Of a stretch of 64,000 bases of DNA, positions 24,517 through 32,405 are shown piece after piece. The notes below the pieces were generated by a model that worked only from the letters and a program-made list of their open reading frames with translations, was not told the DNA's origin and did not search any database. Position numbers and translations under genes: made by a program. Location: contig DASSDL010000166.1 of assembly GCA_035697145.1 (NCBI GenBank), positions 1 to 64,000 on the forward strand, in the 5' to 3' direction. Position 1 is the stretch's first letter. Each line of letters begins with the position of its first letter. The stretch is from DASQUK01 sp035697145. GTDB lineage: Bacteria > Actinomycetota > Acidimicrobiia > Acidimicrobiales > VFJN01.

Positions 24517-24699
24517 CTACCTGTAATCCGTCCGGGAGCCTGCCGCCCCTATGAGGCTCGAGACGAGTATGCCGAGTGGCAACGCGCCCCAGTACGACAC
24601 GTTGGTCCCGATGTTCCCGAGGAACAGCATGAGCAGCCACGTCGCCGGGAACGTGGCGACGAGAAGCAGGACCAAGCCGACGAACAGCGCAGCGATCAT
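24517..24699 (-). CDS. Small two-helix membrane protein, unknown function
   Basis: 60-residue protein with two hydrophobic helices: MIAALFVGLVLLLVATFPAT and, after an LGNIGTNVSYW loop, ALPLGILVSSLIGAAG. A perfect AGGAGGT ribosome site lies six bases upstream of the ATG, strong support that this short frame is translated. No recognised family. It diverges from the HTTM operon across a 115-base region that contains a strong hairpin. Confidence 0.65.
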   Translation of the reverse strand: MIAALFVGLVLLLVATFPATWLLMLFLGNIGTNVSYWGALPLGILVSSLIGAAGSRTDYR

Positions 24700-24743
24700 C
24701 TCCGACCTCCTACAGATGGTGCACGAGGCATAGCGGATCCAGC

Positions 24744-24770
24744 GCGCCAGGTGGTGGATCCACCTGGCGC
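24744..24770. promoter_or_regulatory. 11-bp perfect inverted repeat in divergent promoter region
   Basis: GCGCCAGGTGG and CCACCTGGCGC flank a five-base TGGAT loop. It lies 45 bases upstream of the small membrane gene start and 44 bases upstream of the HTTM-operon GTG, so it is not a terminator for either; an operator or an mRNA structure in one leader is more likely. Confidence 0.45.
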
Positions 24771-24814
24771 CGAGCCTGTCGTCGTGGGGACCGCATCCGT
24801 GCCATGGTCTCGGT

Positions 24815-25261
24815 GTGGACTCCCGGGCGCGGGTCGTCGGTCGTCGGCTGTTGGTGGCGCTGGTCGTGATCGTGCAGTTGGGGCTGGTGGCGCGCGGCTA
24901 CTGGTCCGCGCACAAGGAGTTCGCGTTCCAGATGTTCCCCGAGTCGAGCACCTGGCAGGCCGAGATCGTCAGGGTGACGACCGACGGAGCCCGAGTACCC
25001 GTCAACCAACCCTGGGCCGGGTACCGGTGGGACGAGTTGGTCACGGGGCGCGGGCTGGACAACCCGCAGCTCCGCCACCATGCGGACGCCGGGCTCGACA
25101 ATCAGCTGGCCTTCCTGGACGCTGCCCTCGACTACGTGGCGGACAACACGCCTCGTGACGACGAGACCCGCTATTTCGAGGCGACGGTCACGACCTGGCA
25201 CAACACCGACGGGCGCGAGGTGACGGTGCTCCGCAGCGACGACCGGCCGGGCGCGACGTGA
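24815..25261 (+). CDS. Small membrane-anchored partner of HTTM protein, unknown function
   Basis: 148-residue protein with one N-terminal membrane helix (LLVALVVIVQLGLVARGYWS) followed by a 120-residue soluble, probably extracytoplasmic domain rich in aromatic and acidic residues (FAFQMFPESSTWQ, NQPWAGYRWDEL, YFEATVTTWHNTDG). Its stop overlaps the GTG of the HTTM gene by four bases, so the two are coupled. I do not recognise the family by name. GTG start with no strong Shine-Dalgarno. Probably works with the downstream HTTM protein. Confidence 0.7.
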   Translation: MDSRARVVGRRLLVALVVIVQLGLVARGYWSAHKEFAFQMFPESSTWQAEIVRVTTDGARVPVNQPWAGYRWDELVTGRGLDNPQLRHHADAGLDNQLAFLDAALDYVADNTPRDDETRYFEATVTTWHNTDGREVTVLRSDDRPGAT

Positions 25262-26472
25262 CCGCGACGGCCACGACCGCCCCCGACCGACCAGCGAGCC
25301 TGCTCGACGCCCTCGACGGCCTGCTCGGGCGGCGGGTCAGCATGCGGTCGCTGGCGCTGCTGCGAGCTCTGATCGGGCCGGTGGCGCTCCTGCACCTGCG
25401 CCCGTTCGTCGTCGATGCGATGAACGGCAGGATCTACCGCGACGCGTTTTACGAGCCTTACGCGTCGTGGTACCCGGAGCCTCCCCGTGCCGTATACGGC
25501 GCCATGCTGGCCGTCGGCGTCGTCGCGGCGGTGGCGATGTCGGTGGGGTTCTGCACCCGGCTGGCGACGGGCGCGACCTTCGGCATCATCGCCTACAACC
25601 TGTTCCTGTCGACCACACATGTCCACAGCAACCGGGCCTATCTGGTGATCGTGCTGGCGGTGCTGACCGTGGCGCCATGCGGACGCGAGCTCTCCGCCGA
25701 TGCCTGGATCCGGGCGCGGCGGGGGCGTCCTCCGCTCGACCCGCGCGCTCCGGCGTGGCCGCTGTGGCTGCTGAGGTTCGAGGCCGCCGTGGTCTACGGG
25801 GCCTCGGGTCTGAGCAAGCTCATCGACCCCGACTGGTTCGGCGGAACTGTCACGTGGCACCGGATCGTGCAGGTGCGTGACCGCTTGGACGCCTCGCCCC
25901 TCCCCGGGTGGGCCGTCTCGCTGCTCGCCGACCGGTCGTTCCACACCGTCGCGGCCAAGCTGATCGTGATCACCGAGCTGTTCATCGCCATCGGGCTGTG
26001 GTGGCGGGCCACCCGCTACGCGGCGGTGTGGGTGGCGGTGTGCTTCCACGTCGCGATCGAGGTCTCGGTTTCGGTCCAGGTCTTCTCGTACCTGGCGATC
26101 GCAGCCCTCGTCATCTGGGCCGTGCCGTCGACCCGCGATCGGGTGGTCGTGATCGATCCGGGGAACCGAATGCACCGGCGCCTGGTACCCGTTGTCAGCG
26201 CCCTCGACTGGCTGGCCCGTTTTCGCCTGGTCGACGGCGTCACCGGCGCGCCCGTGACGCTCACCGACCGCGATGGCACCGTGTCGAGGGGCACACCCGC
26301 GGTCGCCCGGGTGCTGAGCCGACTGCCGCTGACGGCCTGGTTCGCGCTGCCGACGTTGTTGCTACCCGCCGTTCGCCGCGCCCGTCGATCCCCGATCCCG
26401 GACCTGGTCGGCGACGCAGGCGACGACAACCGCGTCGATCGGCCCAACCTCGCCGCCAGCGGGCCACACTGA
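25258..26472 (+). CDS. HTTM domain-containing membrane protein (vitamin K-dependent carboxylase-like)
   Basis: 404-residue polytopic membrane protein. The HTTM domain is seen in the ALLRALIGPVALLHLRPF start, HVHSNRAYLVIVLAVLTVAP with CGRELS, and LRFEAAVVYGASGLSKLIDP with DWFGG. HTTM is the four-or-more-helix region shared with vitamin K-dependent gamma-carboxylase; bacterial members have mostly unknown roles. The C-terminal 120 residues are soluble and could be a DUF393-like appendage, a weak assignment. Middle gene of a three-gene operon: 4-bp overlap upstream, two bases from the next ATG. Confidence 0.8.
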   Translation: MTATATTAPDRPASLLDALDGLLGRRVSMRSLALLRALIGPVALLHLRPFVVDAMNGRIYRDAFYEPYASWYPEPPRAVYGAMLAVGVVAAVAMSVGFCTRLATGATFGIIAYNLFLSTTHVHSNRAYLVIVLAVLTVAPCGRELSADAWIRARRGRPPLDPRAPAWPLWLLRFEAAVVYGASGLSKLIDPDWFGGTVTWHRIVQVRDRLDASPLPGWAVSLLADRSFHTVAAKLIVITELFIAIGLWWRATRYAAVWVAVCFHVAIEVSVSVQVFSYLAIAALVIWAVPSTRDRVVVIDPGNRMHRRLVPVVSALDWLARFRLVDGVTGAPVTLTDRDGTVSRGTPAVARVLSRLPLTAWFALPTLLLPAVRRARRSPIPDLVGDAGDDNRVDRPNLAASGPH

Positions 26473-26474
26473 CC

Positions 26475-28292
26475 ATGGCACGCAGAACGGACCGGCCGTG
26501 GGTGCGCGTCGCGCTCGCCGCCGCGGTCTTCGCGGGCACCGCCGTCGTAGTGTTCGGGGTGCTCTCGCCGCCCGAGCGCTGCCCGTCGGTCGAGGCGGCC
26601 GAGCTGCGCAGGTCGGCCACCGAGACCGTCGACTGGTTCACGCGCAACCAGCAACCCGACGGCACGTGGCTGTACCTGTACGATGCCGACAGCGACACGG
26701 CGGCCGCGGCCTACAACGTCGTCCGGCACATGGGAGCCGGCATGGGCCTCTACCAGGCGGCCTCCGAGGGCATCCCCGGTGCGCTGGCGGTCGCCGACCG
26801 CGGTACCGCATGGGCGCTCGACCGGCTCGTCGAGCGTGACGACTGGGCCGCCCCCCGTTACCAGGGCGAGGTTTCGTCGGGGGCGGCGGCGCTGCTCGTG
26901 GCCGGCCTGGCCGAGCGGCGCGCGGCCACGGGCGACGATCGCCACGACGAGCTGCTCGCCCAGCTCGGCTGGTTCCTGCTGGGCCAGACCGAGCCCTCCG
27001 GTGCGGTGCTCGCCTTCTACGACCTCGGCGCCGGGCGTCCCGTGCCCGGTGCCTACTCGAAGTACTACACCGGGGAGACCTACTGGGCGCTGGCCCGCCT
27101 GCACCGCCTGTTCCCCGGCGGGCCCTGGGGCGACGCCGCTAGCCGCATTGGCTCCTACCTCGCCACGAGGCGCGACGTCGACGAGGACCTCTGGCCACCC
27201 ATCCCCGACCACTGGGCCGCCTACGGCCTGGCGGAGACCGTCGCCTTCGAGGACCGCGGGGACGGTCAGCCGCTCACCGACGCCGAGCTGGCCTACGCGC
27301 GGCGCCAGGCGGGTTTGTTCGGCTCGCAGGTGCGATGGGTGAGCCAGCGGTTCGGGCCGTGGGGCGTTGTCGTCAGGGGCCCACACGTCCCCCGCGGTGG
27401 CGGGTACGGGGTGGTGGGGGAGGGCCTCACCGGCCTCTGGCGAGTGGCGGAGGCCGATCCTCGCCTTGCCGACCTGCGCGCCCCTTTGGCCGAGCGGGCA
27501 ACCTGCATCGCCGGGCTCGCGGTCCGGGAGCAATCCGACCCCGTCGAGGCCAATGACTCCGTGGCGCCCGCACGGGTGCGAGGCGCGTGGTTCCGCGACG
27601 GTGAGACGCGCATGGACGACCAGCAGCACGCCCTGTCCGCTCTGCTGCGCACCGTGGCCATCGTCGACGCCGCGGCGGCCGGTGACTCCGCCACCGGCGG
27701 CACGGGATCGGTGGTGCCGTCGCGGCCCGCGCCGTCGGCCTGGCTCTGGCTGGTCGCCCTGGTCGCGGTGGCGAATTCTTGCCGGGTGGCGCTCGGCGTG
27801 CCTCGACGCGACCGATCCCGGCGAGACATCGCGGTGGTGGCGGCGCTCGGCGGGGTGGCGGGAGGGCTCGTCGTCTACCTCGTCTCCCTGGCGAGCGGTC
27901 CTCTCCTCGACGCCTTCGACGTCAGCGCGCCTGCGTTCCGGATCGCGGCGGGCGCGGTGGGGGCGATAGCGGGGGCGGTCGCGCTCGTGCGTCCCGCGCC
28001 CCCACCCGAGCCGGCGCTGCGCGGCCGGGGTGCGGCGTTGGTGCCGGTCGCCGTGCCGCTGGTCGCAGGCCCGGCCCTCGTCGTGCTGGCCCTGAGTGCA
28101 CACGCCGACCGGGGTGCTGGCGTGGTGGCGCTGGCGCTGGCGATCGCCGTCGGCTTGTTCGCCATCGTCGCCACCCGCGTGGGGGTGGACGGCGTCAGCG
28201 GCCGCACCCTCCGCTGGGCCACGCGGGCGACGGCCGCCGCGGCGGTGGTCGCCGCCGTGCTGCTCGTGGTAGACGGGATCTTCGCCGTCTAA
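26475..28292 (+). CDS. Extracytoplasmic alpha/alpha-barrel fused to MarC-like membrane domain
   Basis: 605-residue fusion. Residues about 10-30 are an export/anchor helix. Residues about 40-410 form helical repeats of the alpha/alpha-barrel type: FTRNQQPDGTWLYLYDADSD, YNVVRHMGAGMGLYQA, SKYYTGETYWALARLHRLF and DDQQHALSALL. From about 420 the protein is membrane-embedded and follows the MarC pattern: PAFRIAAGAVGA, AALVPVAVPLVAGPALVVLA and a final RWATRATAAAAVVAAV with VDGIFAV. MarC domains are six-helix proteins of unknown transport role. I know of no described protein with this domain pair. Two bases after the HTTM stop, clearly co-transcribed. Could be a cell-surface polysaccharide or lipid-linked enzyme. 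Confidence 0.7.
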   Translation: MARRTDRPWVRVALAAAVFAGTAVVVFGVLSPPERCPSVEAAELRRSATETVDWFTRNQQPDGTWLYLYDADSDTAAAAYNVVRHMGAGMGLYQAASEGIPGALAVADRGTAWALDRLVERDDWAAPRYQGEVSSGAAALLVAGLAERRAATGDDRHDELLAQLGWFLLGQTEPSGAVLAFYDLGAGRPVPGAYSKYYTGETYWALARLHRLFPGGPWGDAASRIGSYLATRRDVDEDLWPPIPDHWAAYGLAETVAFEDRGDGQPLTDAELAYARRQAGLFGSQVRWVSQRFGPWGVVVRGPHVPRGGGYGVVGEGLTGLWRVAEADPRLADLRAPLAERATCIAGLAVREQSDPVEANDSVAPARVRGAWFRDGETRMDDQQHALSALLRTVAIVDAAAAGDSATGGTGSVVPSRPAPSAWLWLVALVAVANSCRVALGVPRRDRSRRDIAVVAALGGVAGGLVVYLVSLASGPLLDAFDVSAPAFRIAAGAVGAIAGAVALVRPAPPPEPALRGRGAALVPVAVPLVAGPALVVLALSAHADRGAGVVALALAIAVGLFAIVATRVGVDGVSGRTLRWATRATAAAAVVAAVLLVVDGIFAV

Positions 28293-28434
28293 CCGGTGGA
28301 CCCTGGCGCCGACCTACTGACTCGCCTGGGCGGCGTCATGAACGCGTACGCGCGTCGTCCGTATCTGGGTGGGGTCAGATTGTGCCGGGCTAGAGTACGG
28401 GTCGTTTCAGGCGTTCCTTCGGTGGGGGGTGGCG

Positions 28435-29667
28435 ATGTCTCGCAAGATCGACTACCTGGTCTTCGACGCCGACAACCACATGTACGAGACGACGGAGGCC
28501 TTCACCAAGTACCTGCCGCAGGCATACGAGGGCGTCGTCAAGTACGTGGAGGTCGACGGGCGGACCAAGATCGCGTTGAAGAACAAGATCAGCGAGTACA
28601 TCCCCAACCCCACGTTCAACGTGGTCGCGCCGCCCGGAGCCCAGGAGCTCGAGTTCAAGCTGAAGAACCCGTCGTCTAAGACCCGGGCCAGCGACGGTGA
28701 CATCGAGGTGGCGCCCCCGCCGAGGTACATCCCCTCGATCCCGGCCTTCTTCAACCCCGAGGACCGCGTCGTCCTCATGGACGAGCTCAGCATCGACCGG
28801 GCCATGATGTGGCCGACGTTGGCCAGCCTGCTCGAGGAGCGTCTCGCGGACGACCCGCAGGCCACGCACGCGGTCATCCACGCCCTCAACCGGTGGATGC
28901 ACGAGCACTGGACCTTCGACTTCGAGGGTCGCATCTTCCCGACGCCGATCGTCACGCTGCCCATCCTCGACGAGGCCCTGCGTGAGCTCGATTGGGTGCT
29001 CGAACACGGCGCCCGCGCCATCCTCGTACGGCCCGCCCCGGTGCCCGACTACAACGGGCGCCGGCGCTCGTTCGCGCTCGAGGAGTTCGACCCGTTCTGG
29101 GAGCGGGTCCAGGCGTCGGGCGTGCTCATCGGCATGCACGCCTCTGACAGCGGGTTCCAGCGCTACCTCAACGAGTGGGAGGGTCACGACGCCGAGTTCC
29201 TGCCGTTCGTGCGCCAGCGGTCCGCCTTCGCCGCGATCCTCGGTGCCGACCATCGCACCATCAGCGACGTCGTCGCCTCGATCATCGGGCACGGGCTCGC
29301 GACCCGCTTCCCCGACCTCCGGTTCGTCCCCGTCGAGAACGGCAGCGCCTGGGTCCGGCCCCTCGTGCACAAGCTCGAGGGGCTCTACGACCGGTCGCCC
29401 AGGCTGTTCGACGAGGATCCCATGGTGGCGTTCAAGCGGTCGATCTTCGTTCACCCGTTCCACGAGGAGGACACGGTCGGTCTCGTGAAGTTGCTCGGTG
29501 CAGACAACGTGGTGTTCGGCTCCGACTACCCGCACCCCGAGGGCCTGTTCGACCCCGTCACGTTCGTCGACGAGCTCGACGGGCTGCCCGAGGAGGACAA
29601 GCGCAAGGTCATGGGCGCGAACCTCGCGAGGCTCATAGGCGTCGATCCCGTGGCCAAGGCCGCCTGA
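28435..29667 (+). CDS. Amidohydrolase family protein (ACMSD-like)
   Basis: 410-residue metal-dependent hydrolase of the amidohydrolase-2 group. N-terminal FDADNHMYET replaces the usual DxHxH region, the middle His appears in IGMHAS, and VFGSDYPHPEG carries the conserved Asp and His near the C-terminus. Enzymes of this type decarboxylate or hydrolyse ring-cleavage and acyl intermediates. ATG 28435 chosen: it begins the conserved domain and follows a G-rich ribosome site. The 142 bases upstream hold no gene. Followed after 32 bases by an SDR on the same strand, which suggests a catabolic pair. Confidence 0.87.
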   Translation: MSRKIDYLVFDADNHMYETTEAFTKYLPQAYEGVVKYVEVDGRTKIALKNKISEYIPNPTFNVVAPPGAQELEFKLKNPSSKTRASDGDIEVAPPPRYIPSIPAFFNPEDRVVLMDELSIDRAMMWPTLASLLEERLADDPQATHAVIHALNRWMHEHWTFDFEGRIFPTPIVTLPILDEALRELDWVLEHGARAILVRPAPVPDYNGRRRSFALEEFDPFWERVQASGVLIGMHASDSGFQRYLNEWEGHDAEFLPFVRQRSAFAAILGADHRTISDVVASIIGHGLATRFPDLRFVPVENGSAWVRPLVHKLEGLYDRSPRLFDEDPMVAFKRSIFVHPFHEEDTVGLVKLLGADNVVFGSDYPHPEGLFDPVTFVDELDGLPEEDKRKVMGANLARLIGVDPVAKAA

Positions 29668-29699
29668 CCGGCCCGCCGATCGTCGAGAAGGGAGTCCCG

Positions 29700-30590
29700 G
29701 TGGATCACGTCGAGCTCATGGCCGTGGCGCGCGATGTCGAGAGCATCGCCATCGATCCGACGGACATCCTGGTCACCGACCAGGTCGCGATCGTGACCGG
29801 GGGTGGCGGGGGCATTGGGCAGGGCGTGGCCCTGGGCTTGGCCCGCTTCGGTGCCGACGTCGCCGTGCTCGACGTGTCCCCCGAGCGCTGCACCGCGACG
29901 CAGGCGGCGATCGAGCGCCTCGGGCGCCGCGCGCTGGGGATCCCATGCGACGTCATGGATGCCGACCAGATCCGCACGGCCGTCGCCGCCACGCTCGAGC
30001 AGCTCGGCCGCATCGACATCCTGGTGAACAACGCCGGCGGGGTGCGCGGCGGGCCGTTCCTCACCATGCCCGAGCGAAGCATGCGCCGGCATGTGGAGAT
30101 CAACATGATCAGCTTGTTCGTGGCCACGCAGGAGGTCGCCCGGGCCATGATCGAAGCCGGCAATGGCGGCTCGATCGTCAACGTTGCCAGCATCGAAGCC
30201 TTTCGTGCGGCACCCATGTTCGCGGTGTACGCCGCCTGCAAGGCGGGCATGGCCAGCTTCACTCGGACCATGGCGTTGGAGCTGTCGGAGCACGGCATCA
30301 GGGTCAACTGCATCGCGCCCGACCACACCGTGACGCCCGGCTTGCGGGGCAATCTCACCGGCCCGGTCGACCCGAGCACATGGCCGGACTCGTCGGAGGA
30401 CTGGTCCAAGGTGGTGCCGCTCGGCCGGGAGGGACTCGTCGAGGAGTGCGCCAGCACGGTGGTGTGGCTGTGCTCGAAGATGTCCGACTACGTCACGGGC
30501 GACACGATCCACGTCGACGGCGGCACGTGGGCTTCATCCGGGTGGCTGCGCGGCGACGGCGGTGGCTGGACACTCCACCCCGAAATCTAG
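29700..30590 (+). CDS. SDR family oxidoreductase
   Basis: Classical short-chain dehydrogenase of 296 residues. TGGGGGIG binds the dinucleotide, NNAGG is intact, SIVNVAS supplies the Ser and YAACK the Tyr-Lys pair. It has an unusual N-terminal extension of about 30 residues (ending TDILVTDQ) before the Rossmann strand and a glycine-rich tail after VDGG. GTG 29700 was chosen because GAAGGGAG precedes it. Probably acts with the amidohydrolase just upstream. Confidence 0.88.
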   Translation: MDHVELMAVARDVESIAIDPTDILVTDQVAIVTGGGGGIGQGVALGLARFGADVAVLDVSPERCTATQAAIERLGRRALGIPCDVMDADQIRTAVAATLEQLGRIDILVNNAGGVRGGPFLTMPERSMRRHVEINMISLFVATQEVARAMIEAGNGGSIVNVASIEAFRAAPMFAVYAACKAGMASFTRTMALELSEHGIRVNCIAPDHTVTPGLRGNLTGPVDPSTWPDSSEDWSKVVPLGREGLVEECASTVVWLCSKMSDYVTGDTIHVDGGTWASSGWLRGDGGGWTLHPEI

Positions 30591-30608
30591 ACGCCGACCA
30601 ACTATCGG

Positions 30609-31367
30609 TCACGGCTCGAGGAGGTTGGCCTCCAACGCGGCGAGGCTGTCCTCGCCCACACCGTTGGTCAGGAGGAATGCGGAAGCCGACCCGTGCCGGG
30701 CGCGCATCCACGCCAGCAGGGTTGGAATGGCGTCGCCGTGCATCTCGCGGACGGTGCTCGGCAGGTTCGCCAGGAAGGCGTAGTAGTCGGGCTCGTGGAC
30801 CCGGAGATAGGCGTTCCGCGCCGCCCGCGACTCGCCCGTCAGCATGTAGTCGTCGACGATGTCCTCGTCCCGCACGCCGATGGCGCTCAGGAGGATCGCG
30901 GCCAGGATGCCGGTTCGATCCTTGCCGGCAGTGCAGTGGAACACCGCGGGAAGGGCGTCGGGCCCGGCCAGCAGGGCGACGGCGCTGCCGATCGCCCGCC
31001 GACCCTCGTCGGCCATGGAGATGTAGCCCTCACCCACTGACCGGGGCGACGCGTCCGGTGCGGTCTCGACCGGCCGCCTTGGCCCGCCTACCACGTCGAT
31101 CATGGGCACGTGGTGCACGACGAGCCCGCTGTCGTGCCGGAAGCGCCCGTGGTCGTCCAACTCGTGTTGGGAGCGAAGGTCGATGACCGACCGCAGGCCC
31201 AGTTCGAGGAACAGGTCGAGGTCGGGACCGTCGAGCCGGTGCAGGGTGTCGGCCCGGTACAGCGTCTTCCAGCGCACCCGCCTGCCGTCGTCGGTCTCGT
31301 AGCCGCCGAGGTCGCGGAAGTTGAAGCAGCTGTCGAAGCGAATCAGGCGCTCGGCGAACGTCGTCAC
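30609..31367 (-). CDS. Tyrosine-protein phosphatase (PtpB/DSP-like)
   Basis: 252-residue phosphatase. The P-loop HCTAGKDRTG contains catalytic Cys 145 and Arg 151; the N-terminal NFRDLGGY motif is typical of the MptpB/LipA family, and the TLYRADTLHRL segment follows. These enzymes remove phosphate from tyrosine, serine/threonine or phosphoinositides. GTG 31367 starts six residues before the conserved FAERLI region; the longer frame is unsupported. Convergent with the SDR (18-base gap). Confidence 0.87.
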   Translation of the reverse strand: MTTFAERLIRFDSCFNFRDLGGYETDDGRRVRWKTLYRADTLHRLDGPDLDLFLELGLRSVIDLRSQHELDDHGRFRHDSGLVVHHVPMIDVVGGPRRPVETAPDASPRSVGEGYISMADEGRRAIGSAVALLAGPDALPAVFHCTAGKDRTGILAAILLSAIGVRDEDIVDDYMLTGESRAARNAYLRVHEPDYYAFLANLPSTVREMHGDAIPTLLAWMRARHGSASAFLLTNGVGEDSLAALEANLLEP

Positions 31368-31435
31368 GCCCGTCAAGCTACCGACGCCGGGTGATCGGGG
31401 GCCGAAGGCAGCGTGAACCCCGCGTGCACTAGGCA

Positions 31436-31525
31436 ATGGCCATGGAGACGCGCAAGATCGGCTCGCTGGACGTGTCCGTCGTTGGTCTCTGCACGAACCA
31501 ACTGCTCGGCCGCGCGACACGATGA
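31436..31525 (+). pseudogene. Aldo/keto reductase N-terminal stub
   Basis: ATG 31436 (second ATG at 31442) begins a 29-codon frame reading METRKIGSLDVSVVGLCTNQ before TGA at 31523-31525. This is the start of an aldo/keto reductase (first strand and turn, normally ...VVGLGxNxFG) cut off exactly where the thioesterase begins. The stop overlaps the thioesterase ATG by four bases, so the stub may now act as a translated leader coupled to it. The rest of the gene is absent. Confidence 0.65.
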
Positions 31526-32358
31526 GCGACCTGCCCGACCTGCTGCAACTGACCGAGTTCGGCGAGCGGCGCTACCACGTCACCCAGCCGTCGGAGTCGC
31601 CCGAGGGTCGCGACGTGGTCTTCAGCGGGCAGCTGCTTGCACAGATGATCATGGCGTCGGATCACGCGGCGGGTGGAGCCAAGGATGTGCGGTCGGTTCA
31701 CGCCGTCTTCGCACGGGCCGGCACGTACACCCGGCCCATCGAGCTCGAGGTCGAGTCGCTGCTAGTCGGTCGCACGTGGGCCAGCGACACCGTGACCGCC
31801 GTGCAGGCGGGGAGGCTGCTGAGCCGCGCCACCGTCCTCCTGAACGTCGTCGACGAGGACCTCATGCGCCACGAGCCGCCGATGCCCCCCGTCCCGGGCC
31901 CCGCCGAGCTCGAGGTGGCACCCGGCCAGGCCTTCCCGGGCGCCGAGCTCAGGCCCGTGCCCGGCCAGCATGAGTTGGGCGGCGTGCCGGTGGACATGGC
32001 GTGGCACCGCTTCGAGCGACCCCTGGCGTCACAGGCGGGCAACCAGGCCGTGCTGATCTGGGCGACCTGCGGCAACATCATCGGTCTCGCCATGCGCCCC
32101 CACCGCGACCGCGCGCGCATCGAGGACGCTCACGCCGTGATCTCCACGGGAGTCATCGCGCACACGATGCACTTCGTCGACCGGTTCGACGTCTCACAGT
32201 GGCTGCTGGTCCGTCACGAGGCCACCAAGGCCGCCACCGGCCGGGTGTACGGAGACGGCCGGGTGTTCGCCGAGGACGGCACCCTTGTGGCCACGTTTCA
32301 CCAGGACGCCATGGCGAGGGCGCCGGCCGGGCCGCTGGATCCGAGGAGGTCCATGTAA
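31522..32358 (+). CDS. Acyl-CoA thioesterase (TesB-like double hotdog)
   Basis: 278-residue double-hotdog protein. The first half has VVFSGQLLAQMIMASDHAAG and SVHAVFARAGTYTRPIELEV, the second HTMHFVDRFDVSQWLLVRHE and a closing RVFAEDGTLVATFHQDAM, all TesB/acyl-CoA thioesterase features. Hydrolyses acyl-CoA to free acid and CoA. The ATG overlaps the stop of the aldo/keto reductase stub. Followed by an acyl-CoA synthetase, so the pair could set acyl-CoA levels in a catabolic route. Confidence 0.87.
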   Translation: MSDLPDLLQLTEFGERRYHVTQPSESPEGRDVVFSGQLLAQMIMASDHAAGGAKDVRSVHAVFARAGTYTRPIELEVESLLVGRTWASDTVTAVQAGRLLSRATVLLNVVDEDLMRHEPPMPPVPGPAELEVAPGQAFPGAELRPVPGQHELGGVPVDMAWHRFERPLASQAGNQAVLIWATCGNIIGLAMRPHRDRARIEDAHAVISTGVIAHTMHFVDRFDVSQWLLVRHEATKAATGRVYGDGRVFAEDGTLVATFHQDAMARAPAGPLDPRRSM

Positions 32359-32405
32359 CGGCGGGCCATAATGGGTGCGCGCTCATTGGGGCGGGGGAAA
32401 GCACG

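Noticed and set aside
26016..28103. 695-codon minus-strand frame under the HTTM operon
   Set aside because: Arg/Gly/His-rich, no motifs; plus-strand genes have clear membrane-helix patterns and tight spacing.
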